A stretch of 64,000 nt of DNA from VXLM01 sp034421575 (GCA_034421575.1 DAOUKG010000060.1:1-64000); one strand, 5' to 3'. Counted from the stretch's first letter, positions 40,875 to 50,900 are shown. The notes: generated by a model from the letters alone, not told the origin. Made by a program: numbers and translations.

Positions 40875-41762
40875 ATGATGCCTGAATTCAAAGGGGTTTA
40901 TCCTGCCATTGTCACACCGATGACACCTGACGGGGGGCTGAATGAAGAGGCCTTTCGCGTGGTGTATGAGGGCAACGTGCGCGCAGGGGCGCATGGGTTT
41001 TGGATTGCGGGAGGTACGGGAGAGAGCGTCTATCTCACGGAGGCAGAGAACAACCGCATCGCGGAAATTTCCGCGGACCAGAATGGCGGTCGCGTCAACA
41101 ACATCATGCACGTCGGGGCGGCCACGACGGCGCAGGCGGCTCGCCAGGCAGAACACGCCGCCAAGGCGGGGGTAGAGGCGATCTGCGCGGTTCCTCCTTT
41201 CTTCTACGGAGTGGATGACGACGCGATTGTCGAGTATTACAGAGTCGTCGGAAGCGCGGCGGACCTGCCGCTGTTTGCCTACAACCTTCCTCATTCCACC
41301 GGAGTGGACATTCAGCCCGAACTCATGGAGAAGATACGGGAGAGGGTCCCACAACTCAGGGGGCTCAAGCACTCTTCGTCCGAGTTCCACAACGTGGGCC
41401 CCTTTATCGGTATGGGATTCGACTGCTTTATCGGAAGCTCGCTGCTGATGGCTCCGGCATTGGCGATAGGAGCGGCAGGGTGCATCGACGGCCCTCTGTG
41501 CATAGTGCCGGAGCTCTGGGTGGATATCTGGAATGCCCACCAAGCGGGAGATGAAGAGGGGAGACTTGCCGCCCAGGTACGTGCGACGGAGTTCGTGACT
41601 CTCAGCCGCACGATTCCATTCCCGGCGGGATTCAAGGCGCTTGCCGGGGCGCGATTCGGTGTCGACTGCGGCGACCCCCGACCTCCGTTCCCACCTGGAA
41701 CCGATGACGAGAAGGCCACTCTCATAGCGAAGGCAATGTCAGAAGGTTGGTTCCCAGGCTAG
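40875..41762 (+). CDS. DapA/NanA-family lyase
   Basis: The 295-residue class I lyase has the typical 'VTPMTPDGGLNEEAFRVVYE', 'GFWIAGGTGESVYLT', Y136 in 'PLFAYNLPHSTG' and Schiff-base lysine K165 in 'RGLKHSSSE'. The GGTGE loop fits N-acetylneuraminate lyase or keto-deoxy-sugar-acid aldolases better than DHDPS. TACAAT at 40842-40847 may be its -10. A neighbouring start three bases further in is equally possible. Along with the uronate dehydrogenase-like gene it fits aldarate or uronate catabolism. Confidence 0.88.
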   Translation: MMPEFKGVYPAIVTPMTPDGGLNEEAFRVVYEGNVRAGAHGFWIAGGTGESVYLTEAENNRIAEISADQNGGRVNNIMHVGAATTAQAARQAEHAAKAGVEAICAVPPFFYGVDDDAIVEYYRVVGSAADLPLFAYNLPHSTGVDIQPELMEKIRERVPQLRGLKHSSSEFHNVGPFIGMGFDCFIGSSLLMAPALAIGAAGCIDGPLCIVPELWVDIWNAHQAGDEEGRLAAQVRATEFVTLSRTIPFPAGFKALAGARFGVDCGDPRPPFPPGTDDEKATLIAKAMSEGWFPG

Positions 41763-41781
41763 CCGCACAAGCACTCCGGCA

Positions 41782-44700
41782 ATGAGTTTCAATTCCGACC
41801 TTCGTTCTTCACCGTTTCTCTGGGCGGGAAGGACCACCATCCTCCTGGTTATCATTTTCCTGTTGTTCGTCATGAGCAGTGGAGGCGTTGGAGGTCAGGC
41901 CGGGGACGACCATGGCAACGGCATAAGCACCGCAACCGGACTGCCGCTTGGGTCTTCGATTGAAGGTGGCATCTACCCGGCTGATGACCGTGATGTCTTT
42001 CGGCTGGACCTGTCCGGAATGAGTGGCACGACCGAGGTATGGATTTACACGACCGGCGATCTCGACAGCGTTGGAGGGCTGTTTGACAGCCGCGCCAACA
42101 GGCTCATGGTCAACGACGACAGTTTCCTGGTGGGCAGGTTCAGCAATTTTCATTTTCGGGCCCGTCTCGGGCCGGGAATCTACTATATCGTCGTCGTCAG
42201 CTTCAAGAATGAGTTCACTGGCGACTACACCCTCCACGCCGAGGCAGTAACCGACCCCGGCGGCACTATCGATACAGCAACCCGGCTGAGCCTCGACTCC
42301 CCAACCCCAGGAACTCTAAGCACTCGGAATGACGCGGACTATTTCAGGATGGAGTTTACCGAGTCCACTAACGTGGATCTTTATGCGAGAAGCACCAACC
42401 ATCAGCCCTTCGATATAGAGGTCCTGGACTCCCAGAGAGAAGAGATCTCCGTGAACATCCGTCCACTCTACGTAATCACTTCAACCGACCAGCATAGACA
42501 CGGCTTCTGGATTCGAGACGACTTTGGGCCCGGCACTTTCTACTTTAGGATCCTCACACAGTCCGCTGCGGAAGCCTACCCCGTGCCGTATACCATCCAT
42601 ACCTTCGAGGATGTGCGGTACGGCGACATCATCGACGAGTGTGAAGCGGATACGCGCCTATTGAACGATCCGTTGATAAGAGATTCTCTGTATGCATGCC
42701 AGTGGCAGTTCCAAGACTCTCAAGATCAAGGCATCAATGTTGAATCACTCTGGGCGGATGAGATCAAGGGCCGTGGCGTCAACGTTGCGGTGGTGGATGA
42801 CGGGATGTACCACACCCATGAGGACCTGAGGGACAACGTCTACGCTTCCCGCAATCATGATTACGGTGGGAACAACGACATTTACACCCCGTTCGAGCAT
42901 CATGGCACGCACGTTGCGGGCATCATTGCGGCTCGGGACAACGAGATAGGTGTGCGCGGCGTGGCTCCAAGGGCCAACGTCTACGGGTATAACTACCTTG
43001 TCGACACGACGACCCTCAATAGAGCGGACGCCATGGCTCGAAACAGCTCCACTACTGCGGTCTCGAATAATAGTTGGGGACCTGTTGATGGACCGTGGCT
43101 GGGACGCGCCGACGCGCTTTGGGAGAGGGCAATAGTAACCGGCATCACGGACGGGCTAGGTGGCAAGGGAGTGTTCTATGTCTTCCCAGGAGGCAACGGG
43201 GGTAGGGACCACCGACTGAGTGAGGATGGAACGATTGCTGGAGGGGATTTCGTCAAAGCGCTGGGACGTGGAGACGACTCTAACCTCGACGAGCTTGCCA
43301 ATTTCTACGGCGTTACCGCCGTATGTGCGGTCAACGATCACGATATCAGGAGCAACTATTCGGAAGAGGGCGCGAATCTCTGGGTGTGCGCGCCGTCCAA
43401 TGACGCCTCCGACGTTCACCGCAGCATTCTCACAACGGAGAATTCCGATCGCTACTACGAGGAATTCAGTGGGACGTCTGCATCGACTCCCATTGTCTCT
43501 GGCGTCGCGGCGCTGGTGCGCGGCACCAATCCGAGCCTGACGTGGCGGGACGTTAAGCTGATCCTCGCGGCCTCCGCACGGAAGAATGACTCAGGCAACC
43601 CCGGCTGGGAGGACGGAGCGCGTCTCTACAGGGCAGGATCGGATGATGATCGCTACCACTTCAACCACGAGTATGGTTTTGGCGTGGTAGACGCCCGGGC
43701 CGCCGTGGATTTGGCGAGGGGCTGGACAGCAGTTCCGCCTCTGGAGAGCTACGGTGTTTCGTCCAGGTCATCTACAGTGATTCCAAATCCAGGCTCCGGT
43801 GGACCTGTGACTGTCACTTCGGAAGTCACCGTGAATACCGACATCGGATTCATCGAATTCGTAGAAGTCAGGGCTGACTTCTTCCACACTTCCTTCAGGG
43901 ACTTGGAGATCGAACTGGTATCGCCCTCGGGAGCCATTTCAAGAATTGCCGTTCCATTCAATACTCGTCCTTACACTGAGACCGAAGAAGGGTTCACCAG
44001 GACGTTCTACGTTGAACTGGATAGGCTAATCCGTTTCGGTTCCGCCAAACACCTGGGTGAAGACCCCAACGGCAGGTGGACGCTGCGTCTTGCCGACCAT
44101 TATGCGAACCGAGGGGGGACACTTCGGTCATGGACCATCAAGGTATTCGGGCACAAGAGCAGACCCGGCGCTCCAACTCTAGACACGCTCACGCCGGGGC
44201 TTGGGACTCTCACTGCTTCATGGTCGGCTCCCGAAGATACGGGGAGTTCGCCGGTTACCTCGTATGATCTGCGCTACATTCTGCAGGATGCCGATGAGAC
44301 CGTAGAGACGCACTGGACCACGATCGAGGGCGTGTGGACCGGAGGGGCTTCCGGGAATTTGGAGTATGTCATTTCGTCTCTGTCCGGGGGAGTCCAGTAT
44401 GACGTGCAGGTGCGAGCAAAGAACGAACTGGGAGCGGGTCCCTGGTCGAGCCCCGTCACCGGTACTCCCTTTCGGATAACGGCGGGCGAATGCGGGACCG
44501 CAGGGGCGGTGTCCAACTCCGAAAACAATCAGGAGTTAGTCGCGGACTGCAACGCTCTTCTGATGGGCCTTGAATTCTTGTCAGGAAGTGCGACGCTGAA
44601 CTGGTCGGCCGATACTCCCTTATCGGAATGGGAGGGGATCACCGTTGGAGGAAGCCCGAAACGAGTCACGGGGATTGCTCTCCATGATAGCGATCTGACC

Positions 44701-47358
44701 GGCGCCATTCCCGCCGAACTGGGCAGACTTACCGGTTTGCGGGAGCTGACGCTTTCTCGGAATAAGTTGATAGGGCCCGTGCCGGAGGAGTTGGGCAGGT
44801 TGGTCGATCTGCGGGAATTATCACTCTGGGGGAACCGATTGTCAGGCCCGATACCGGAGTCGATAGGCGACCTTGCGAACTTGGAGAAACTGAACCTCTC
44901 TCAGAACCTTTTGACAGGTGAGGCGCCTTCGTCTCTCGGAGACCTCGTCAATCTGGCAGAACTATCTCTCTGGCGAAACGAGTTGACGGGACCTCTGCCT
45001 ACGGAACTTGGGAATCTCATCAATGTTAAACGGCTGGTGTTGTCAAGCAACCATCTGACAGGTGAGTTGCCGGACTGGCTGGGCGGTCTTTCGCGATTGG
45101 AGTCGCTCTCCCTGTGGGGGAATGAGTTTAGCGGCCCTATTCCGAGTGGACTGGGCAACCTTGCGGACCTGAAAGAACTGTACCTTGCGCAGAACAGGTT
45201 GACCGGTCCGATGCCTTCGTCGCTGGGGAGCCTTGCCAATCTCGAAGTGCTATCAGTTTGGCGGAACCTGTTGTCGGGCCCGATACCGGAAGAACTGGGC
45301 AATCTGACAGAGTTGGAACAGCTGCTACTGAGAGAAAACAGGTTGACGGGAACGATTCCCGCGTCACTTGCCGGACTCAACAGTCTGCGGCAGCTGACCC
45401 TACGGCAGAACCTGTTCCAAGGGTGCGTACCCGAGGGGCTGCGCGACGTGGAGGGCAATGACTTCGATGAGCTGAGTCTGCCGTTCTGCGATGTGCTGCT
45501 GGCGGATCTAACCATCAGTCCGGGGAAGCTCGTCCAGACTTTTGATCCCTTCGGGACAGACTATACTGCGCTGTCGAGTGCGGCACAGGTGACGGTGACT
45601 GCCGTCAGCGAACACAGCGCTGAGATTATGTTCCTGAATCGGAACGGACTTGCGATCGCGGATGCCGACAGTTCGCTGGATGGTCATCAGGTCGACCTCA
45701 ACTCCGGGATCACCGTTATCAGGGTCAGGACTACATCTCCGGACGGGCTTTCGTCCCATGTGTACAACCTGGCAGTTAGTCGCGTGCCCAGCGCCCCGAC
45801 AGTCAACGCGATTACAGCCGGTGACGGGCAGCTGTCCGTTTCCTGGACGGCGCCCGATGAGACCGGCGGATCGGACATTTCCGCATACGACCTTAGATAC
45901 ATTCGCTCGGTCCGTGATAAGGTCGAGGACTCCGAGTGGGCCCTTATAGAAAACGTTTGGACGGCAGCGTTCGATGGAGACTTTCGGCACACGATTACCG
46001 GACTAACCGGCAGCACCGAGTATCGTGTACAGGCGCGCGCGGTCACGCTTGTAGGGGCAGGCATCTGGTCTGAAACGGCCACCCAAGCGACCACTGAGAG
46101 TGTCTGTGTCGCCGGGGGCGCGGTCACGGATGAGAACAATCCCAGTCTCATCTCAGACTGCGAGGTGCTGCTGCAAGCCAGGGACTCCCTGGCGAGCACA
46201 GGATCACTCGACTGGCGCCAGGATTTGGCGATCACTGAGTGGGAAGGGATCACCGTCGAAGGACTACCGGAGCGAGTGGCTTGGCTGAACATTCGAGATG
46301 GAGGGTTGAACGGAACGGTACCGGCAGAATTGGGTCGCCTTTCCGGACTCACGTACCTGAATCTCCGCAGCAACGACCTGAGCGGGCGGATTCCCAGTGA
46401 GTTGGGCAACCTGACCGGCTTGACCTACCTGAACCTGCACAGCAACAGGTTGAGCGGTCCGCTGCCTGATTCGCTCGGCAACCTCGCTAACTTGAGGGAG
46501 CTGTGGCTCCATGCAAATCATCGCAGGGATGATCCGGCATCCGGTTTGAGCGGCGGCATACCGGCTTCGTTTGGCAACCTCTCCAAATTAGAGAAAGTGA
46601 AGCTCCGGAACAATAAGCTGTCGGGGTCGATTCCTACATCATTGGGGCGCTTGGACAATCTGGAATGGTTCGTAGTCCACAATAACCAGCTATCGGGTCA
46701 GATCCCTCCGGAACTAAGTGACATGGACAGCTTGCAGCTTCTGTGGCTGGGTGGCAACGAGCTTTCCGGCAGCATTCCGCCAGAACTGGGGAGGCTCTCG
46801 AATCTCGCTCAACTGCACCTCAGCAGCAACAGGTTGACGGGCAGCATTCCGCCTGAACTTGGGGACATGGCCAGCTTGAGGAGGATGTGGATTCATCAGA
46901 ACGAACTGAACGGGGCGATTCCGAAGGAACTGGGTGAACTGGCGAACCTGGAGATTCTGAACCTGCGCGCCAACCAACTGACGGGTTCGATCCCGGCGGA
47001 ACTGGGCAAGCTCACCAAGTTGAGAGATATGCTGATCCATGACAACCAACTGGCTGGCAGGATTCCCTCCGAGTTGGGAGGGCTGAACAGCTTGAGGAGG
47101 ATGTGGCTCTCTCAGAACCGGCTTGTCGGAGGCATTCCGCCGTCGCTGGGTGGTCTTCCCGTGCTCACTCAACTGAATTTGCACACGAATCGTTTGAGTG
47201 GTTCGATTCCGCGAGAGTTGGTTGATCTGGTCGACACGTTGACACGACTGCGGCTATCTGGAAACCGGTTATCAGGCTGTATTCCCAGCGGCTTGAGCGT
47301 GGTGCCGGACAATGACCTCGACGCGCTCGAACTGGATTACTGCCCGCAGGCGGAATAA
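41782..47358 (+). CDS. Giant secreted subtilisin-like protease with FN3 and LRR modules
   Basis: The 1858-residue exoprotein has an N-terminal hydrophobic signal/anchor (about residues 17-38) and two PPC-type domains (about 40-290). The S8 subtilase carries D339 (VAVVDDG), H374 (HGTHVAG) and S566 (GTSASTP). A P/homoB domain follows (about 655-790). Then come FN3 (793-897), an LRR cap, about 11 LRRs of plant type 'LxxLxxLxLxxNxLxGxIP' (to about 1233), a cadherin-like domain (1240-1335), a second FN3 (to about 1438), a second cap and about 14 LRRs. The second FN3-cap-LRR block duplicates the first. It lacks an LPxTG-like end. The likely role is surface or extracellular proteolysis with protein or glycan binding. 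Confidence 0.93.
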   Translation: MSFNSDLRSSPFLWAGRTTILLVIIFLLFVMSSGGVGGQAGDDHGNGISTATGLPLGSSIEGGIYPADDRDVFRLDLSGMSGTTEVWIYTTGDLDSVGGLFDSRANRLMVNDDSFLVGRFSNFHFRARLGPGIYYIVVVSFKNEFTGDYTLHAEAVTDPGGTIDTATRLSLDSPTPGTLSTRNDADYFRMEFTESTNVDLYARSTNHQPFDIEVLDSQREEISVNIRPLYVITSTDQHRHGFWIRDDFGPGTFYFRILTQSAAEAYPVPYTIHTFEDVRYGDIIDECEADTRLLNDPLIRDSLYACQWQFQDSQDQGINVESLWADEIKGRGVNVAVVDDGMYHTHEDLRDNVYASRNHDYGGNNDIYTPFEHHGTHVAGIIAARDNEIGVRGVAPRANVYGYNYLVDTTTLNRADAMARNSSTTAVSNNSWGPVDGPWLGRADALWERAIVTGITDGLGGKGVFYVFPGGNGGRDHRLSEDGTIAGGDFVKALGRGDDSNLDELANFYGVTAVCAVNDHDIRSNYSEEGANLWVCAPSNDASDVHRSILTTENSDRYYEEFSGTSASTPIVSGVAALVRGTNPSLTWRDVKLILAASARKNDSGNPGWEDGARLYRAGSDDDRYHFNHEYGFGVVDARAAVDLARGWTAVPPLESYGVSSRSSTVIPNPGSGGPVTVTSEVTVNTDIGFIEFVEVRADFFHTSFRDLEIELVSPSGAISRIAVPFNTRPYTETEEGFTRTFYVELDRLIRFGSAKHLGEDPNGRWTLRLADHYANRGGTLRSWTIKVFGHKSRPGAPTLDTLTPGLGTLTASWSAPEDTGSSPVTSYDLRYILQDADETVETHWTTIEGVWTGGASGNLEYVISSLSGGVQYDVQVRAKNELGAGPWSSPVTGTPFRITAGECGTAGAVSNSENNQELVADCNALLMGLEFLSGSATLNWSADTPLSEWEGITVGGSPKRVTGIALHDSDLTGAIPAELGRLTGLRELTLSRNKLIGPVPEELGRLVDLRELSLWGNRLSGPIPESIGDLANLEKLNLSQNLLTGEAPSSLGDLVNLAELSLWRNELTGPLPTELGNLINVKRLVLSSNHLTGELPDWLGGLSRLESLSLWGNEFSGPIPSGLGNLADLKELYLAQNRLTGPMPSSLGSLANLEVLSVWRNLLSGPIPEELGNLTELEQLLLRENRLTGTIPASLAGLNSLRQLTLRQNLFQGCVPEGLRDVEGNDFDELSLPFCDVLLADLTISPGKLVQTFDPFGTDYTALSSAAQVTVTAVSEHSAEIMFLNRNGLAIADADSSLDGHQVDLNSGITVIRVRTTSPDGLSSHVYNLAVSRVPSAPTVNAITAGDGQLSVSWTAPDETGGSDISAYDLRYIRSVRDKVEDSEWALIENVWTAAFDGDFRHTITGLTGSTEYRVQARAVTLVGAGIWSETATQATTESVCVAGGAVTDENNPSLISDCEVLLQARDSLASTGSLDWRQDLAITEWEGITVEGLPERVAWLNIRDGGLNGTVPAELGRLSGLTYLNLRSNDLSGRIPSELGNLTGLTYLNLHSNRLSGPLPDSLGNLANLRELWLHANHRRDDPASGLSGGIPASFGNLSKLEKVKLRNNKLSGSIPTSLGRLDNLEWFVVHNNQLSGQIPPELSDMDSLQLLWLGGNELSGSIPPELGRLSNLAQLHLSSNRLTGSIPPELGDMASLRRMWIHQNELNGAIPKELGELANLEILNLRANQLTGSIPAELGKLTKLRDMLIHDNQLAGRIPSELGGLNSLRRMWLSQNRLVGGIPPSLGGLPVLTQLNLHTNRLSGSIPRELVDLVDTLTRLRLSGNRLSGCIPSGLSVVPDNDLDALELDYCPQAE

Positions 47359-47447
47359 CCCAAGGACACGAATTCAAAGAAGCGGTTCCACCCAGATGTC
47401 CATCACCGGCAAAGCCGCGAACTGCTCAAATTTCCAGCGTCGAGAGG

Positions 47448-48305
47448 TCAGCCCAAATCCGGGTAGTGCAGGGGGTGGCCGGTCACACCCACATCGTACC
47501 GGGTGATGTGCCACCTGCCGATGTTGGCGCCCAGAAGCATATCGCGGTCTCGACCGCAGAAGGCGATGTTGGTGGGAGCGGCGATGAGAGTCCCCTGATA
47601 GTCCTCGGCAAGGACGTCGATCTGCCCATCGGGAGTCCTGCGATAGATGACGTCGGGCCTGTACATCGACACGTAGAGGTTGCGGTCGGTATCGAATGCA
47701 ACCCCGTCCGGGACGGTGTTCGGGAACTCCGCGACGGTCTCGGTGTGCCCGGGCGAGCCGTCGGCCTCGATTTTGATACGGATCACACGGGGAGGGTTGA
47801 CGCTCATGGCAACGTAGATTTCGTCGCCGTCCGGGCCAATGCAGAGGCCGTTCGGAAACTCCTTCGGTCGTCTGTCCCAGACCTCGGTCTCGCCGCCCGG
47901 CCTTATTCGATAGATCATGCCGTTGTCTCTGAGCCAGTCTCCCGAGTCGCACACATACAGGTTCCCCTCGGCATCGAATGCGGGATAGTTTGGTACACGG
48001 AATGGTTCATCGTCGGTGCCGGATGAGTAGACGGAGACCGCTCCGCCCTTCGTTATCTTCATCACGGCGCCGTTGCCGGCATCACACGCGTAGACGTTGT
48101 GGTCGGAGTCGAGGGCCATTCCCAGCACGAAGCCGCCGGTGTCGGCGAACTGGACGACCTCCTGGTTCTCGACGTCGATCCTGTATACCTGGCCAGCCTC
48201 GCCACCTGCATAGGCGTAGCCGTCCATCCCCCAGGCGATCCCCTCCGGGTGGTCCAGGCCCTCCACGAAAACGGATACCTGTGTGTCGTTACTCAGAAGA
48301 CTCAT
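47448..48305 (-). CDS. SMP-30/gluconolactonase-like beta-propeller
   Basis: The 285-residue protein is a six-bladed propeller of the SMP-30/gluconolaconase/LRE group: 'GLDHPEGIAWGMDGYAYAGG', 'MALDSDHNVYACDAGNGAV', 'FPNGLCIGPDGDEIYVAMS' and 'PDGVAFDTDRNLYVSMYRP'. The Glu in 'HPEGIAW', Asn in 'FPNG' and Asp in 'VPDGVAFD' are the usual metal ligands. Such enzymes open sugar lactones. The start at 48305 has AGGAGG at the right spacing; the longer frame to 48347 does not. It precedes no other minus-strand gene closely, and an SDR lies 78 bases upstream. Confidence 0.88.
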   Translation of the reverse strand: MSLLSNDTQVSVFVEGLDHPEGIAWGMDGYAYAGGEAGQVYRIDVENQEVVQFADTGGFVLGMALDSDHNVYACDAGNGAVMKITKGGAVSVYSSGTDDEPFRVPNYPAFDAEGNLYVCDSGDWLRDNGMIYRIRPGGETEVWDRRPKEFPNGLCIGPDGDEIYVAMSVNPPRVIRIKIEADGSPGHTETVAEFPNTVPDGVAFDTDRNLYVSMYRPDVIYRRTPDGQIDVLAEDYQGTLIAAPTNIAFCGRDRDMLLGANIGRWHITRYDVGVTGHPLHYPDLG

Positions 48306-48382
48306 GGTTCCTCCTGGGGAATATCGGAATGAACAGTCCCACTCCAATTCCTATAGGCAAAGGGAAGGCCACCTATTACTGT

Positions 48383-49156
48383 TTACTCGCGTTCCAGCAT
48401 GAAGCCGTTGTTGAGGAAGGCCCCGTCAACGGGGATGGCCGTGCCGCTGATGTGAGTGGACTTGTCGCCGCAGAGGAACATCACCAGGTCGGCGATTTCC
48501 TCGGGGTAGGCCTCCCTGCCAGCCGGCATTCTCTTGAGTCGCTGTGCCTGCAGCTGGGGCTCGCGTGAGTAGACCATTTCGGTCATCGGCGTCAGGACCA
48601 TTCCCGGACAGACGGCGTTGACGTTGATTCCGTACTCGGCCCACTCGAGTGAGAGCACTCCCGCAAGCGCGATCAGGCCGGCCTTGGCCGGACTGTATGC
48701 ACCTCGCTCAGGAACAGGCGCTCTCGCGGCGACCGAAGACATGAAGACCACGCGGCCACCCTCGCCCTGCTCCACAAGCCTCTTGCCGACGAACTTGCTG
48801 AAGAGGAACGCGCCGGTCAAGTGGGTGTTGAGCGCCCTGCTCCAATCATCCGCTGCAAGCTCGATAACGGGACCTCGAATGTTATTCCCCGCGCAGTGGA
48901 CGAGGTAGTCGATCCTTCCAAAATGGTCGACCGTTTTCCTCACTGCCGCTTCGACTGAGGACTCGCAGGAGACATCGACCTCTATCCCGATCGCTCCGGC
49001 GCCGTCCCCTGACGTGATGCGCGCGGCCGTGTCTTCCGCCCGGGCGGCATCCATGTCGGCCACCGCCACTCCAACGCCTTCATCCGCGAACGCCCGGCAC
49101 ACGGCGGAGCCTATGCCGCCCGCTCCTCCGGTTACGATGGCAACCTTTCCCTTCAT
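48383..49156 (-). CDS. Short-chain dehydrogenase/reductase
   Basis: The 257-residue classical SDR has 'VTGGAGGIGSAVCRAF', 'VADMDAARAED' (Asp after strand 2, so probably NAD), 'HCAGNNIRGPVIEL', Ser in 'VVFMSSVAARAPV' and 'AYSPAKAGLIAL'. GGAGGAG precedes the ATG. It is transcribed with the SMP-30-like gene 78 bases downstream, consistent with dehydrogenation of a sugar followed by lactone opening. The substrate is not predictable. Confidence 0.9.
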   Translation of the reverse strand: MKGKVAIVTGGAGGIGSAVCRAFADEGVGVAVADMDAARAEDTAARITSGDGAGAIGIEVDVSCESSVEAAVRKTVDHFGRIDYLVHCAGNNIRGPVIELAADDWSRALNTHLTGAFLFSKFVGKRLVEQGEGGRVVFMSSVAARAPVPERGAYSPAKAGLIALAGVLSLEWAEYGINVNAVCPGMVLTPMTEMVYSREPQLQAQRLKRMPAGREAYPEEIADLVMFLCGDKSTHISGTAIPVDGAFLNNGFMLERE

Positions 49157-49260
49157 GACGGTGCTCCTCCGCAGCTAGGGCGAAATATACACCCTGCCTT
49201 GAAGGTCGGTCAATCGCGCCTATCGCACTTGTTCCCTATATGGGTACAATGGCCGCGAAC

Positions 49261-49331
49261 GTAACTGTTTAGAGTCGATGAGAGCAATACTCCCACCCCC
49301 GTGGATACCCGCCTTCGCGAGTATGACGGTG
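49261..49331 (+). repeat. Dispersed repeat: GTAACTGTT module plus GGATACCCGC hairpin
   Basis: Same layout and orientation as 10540-10611: GTAACTGTTTAGAGT, about 20 variable bases, then the hairpin GATACCCGC-CTTC-GCGAGTATG (49305-49324). It lies between a TACAAT -10-like hexamer (49245-49250) and the SDR start at 49401. Confidence 0.8.
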
Positions 49332-49400
49332 CTGTGTTTAGAGGGGGTTTCGCACGGATTCTGAACACTTACCCGTGAACACGATGATATGGAGGCAGCC

Positions 49401-50237
49401 ATGGGCAGGATCGAAGGCAAGGTAGCCATCGTTACGGGAGGCGCTCAAGGCATCGGTGGGGCTACGGCGAGGCGTCTCGCCGAAGAGGGCGCTAAGGTGC
49501 TCATTGCCGACATTGATGATGCCACGGCTACCCGGAACGTCGAGACGATACGCGCCGCCGGACACGTGGCGGATTTCGTCCACGTGGACGTAAGCAAGCA
49601 TTCGGACATCGAGAGGATGGTGCAGAGCGCGGTGGAGAAGTGGGGGCAACTGGACATCCTCTTCAACAACGCGTTCGACGTCTTGACCGCCTCCACAGGG
49701 AGCGCGGTTGACCTTTCGGAGGAAGTTTGGGACGCCAAGATGTCCGTGCTGCTGAAGGCCGTATTTCTCGGAGCGAAACACGCAATTCCGGAGATGAGAA
49801 AGGTGGGAGGCGGGAGCATAGTCAACACGTCGTCAGTCCACGGGCTGTTCGGGGCCCCCGGCGTTCTCATCTACGAAACGGCGAAACATGCTGTGATAGG
49901 CGCCACGAGACAGATGGCGGTCGAATACGGGCCGGACGGTATCCGGGTCAACGCAGTGCTTCCGGGACACATGCTGACTGAGCGGCTTCGAGAGCACGTA
50001 TGGAAGGACAATCCGTCCGGCCTCGAATTCTTCAAGAACCAGTATCCGCTGCGCGACGTTGGACGTGCCGAAGACATCGCCAACGCGGTGCTGTTCCTAT
50101 GCTCGGACGAGGCATCGTTCATCACCGGCCATCCCTTGATAGTCGACGGCGGACTGACCATCCAGCTTCAAGAGAACTTCGGAGTCCGCCAAGGACACTA
50201 CGTGATGGACAACCCGGATACGCAGTTGCCTTATTGA
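49401..50237 (+). CDS. Short-chain dehydrogenase/reductase
   Basis: The 278-residue SDR has 'VTGGAQGIGGATARRL', 'ADIDDATATRNV', 'FNNAFDVLTAS', the catalytic Ser in 'IVNTSSVHGLFGA' and Tyr-x-x-x-Lys in 'IYETAKHAVIG'. The C-terminal 30 residues ('LQENFGVRQGHYVMDNPD') extend beyond the usual SDR end. The ATG at 49401 follows GGAGG; a start at 49389 is less likely. It stands alone and divergent from the SDR at 48383. Confidence 0.9.
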   Translation: MGRIEGKVAIVTGGAQGIGGATARRLAEEGAKVLIADIDDATATRNVETIRAAGHVADFVHVDVSKHSDIERMVQSAVEKWGQLDILFNNAFDVLTASTGSAVDLSEEVWDAKMSVLLKAVFLGAKHAIPEMRKVGGGSIVNTSSVHGLFGAPGVLIYETAKHAVIGATRQMAVEYGPDGIRVNAVLPGHMLTERLREHVWKDNPSGLEFFKNQYPLRDVGRAEDIANAVLFLCSDEASFITGHPLIVDGGLTIQLQENFGVRQGHYVMDNPDTQLPY

Positions 50238-50900
50238 CGGCCCTCCAGCGACGAATGACGCCATTGCTTGAGAACGGGTTGTGCGCTTCCTTCCGCGACT
50301 TGTTTCTTTGCTCTGACTCTGCTTCTGGGCCTTCGAATTTGATGCGATCAGAAACGCCCGAAGACCCTCCGAAATTCGGAGGGTTGGCATAGAGCGCAAG
50401 TACCCCAATCCCTCACCTAATTCAGAAGGGCAGTATGACGGACTGCTTCCGATGTTATGACGATGCACCTCGCCGGGGATGGATTCCGGCCCCGTATCGG
50501 GGTACGGGGCAAGCTCTCCGCCGGAATGACGGAGGTGGGGGATTTTGGAAGTATTGTGTTGCTTGACTTCATGAAAACGGTGTGATAAATCCCTTGCACC
50601 GCAAGTGGTTCTGAATCCGTATCATTATAGCTGTAACGTAAACGAAGTATGAAATATGTATAAGAAAGTGGCGAATATCGGCGTATTTCTGAATCGAAAT
50701 GTAGCAGATGTGATCATCATATTCGTCGCGGTCCCCTTTGAACATTGGGCTTTGGAGAGAGACGACACCAAGTAGACCGGTACTGAAAATCACAACGGAC
50801 GATTGAATACAAGCCCCTCGTAACTCGAAGCAAATTAACGAAGTGCCACTCGAAGTGCTTTGAAGGTTCATCGGGAACGATTGGTAAAGGAGTGACGATT
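50238..50900. other. Intergenic region, repeat-bearing then AT-rich
   Basis: 663 bases without a credible gene. It contains a palindrome ACCCTCCGAA-A-TTCGGAGGGT at 50364-50384 and a CCCCGTATC/GGTACGGGG hairpin with a TCCGCCGGAATGACGG tail (about 50484-50534). Bases 50580-50700 are clearly more AT-rich than the surrounding DNA. The last 20 bases carry the AAAGGAG ribosome binding site of the binding-protein gene. The long leader could hold regulatory RNA, but I recognise no class. Confidence 0.5.
50364..50384. repeat. 21-base palindrome after the SDR gene
   Basis: Ten-base perfect arms (ACCCTCCGAA) around a single A. It lies 127 bases after the SDR stop and has no T-run, so a terminator role is uncertain. 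Confidence 0.5.
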
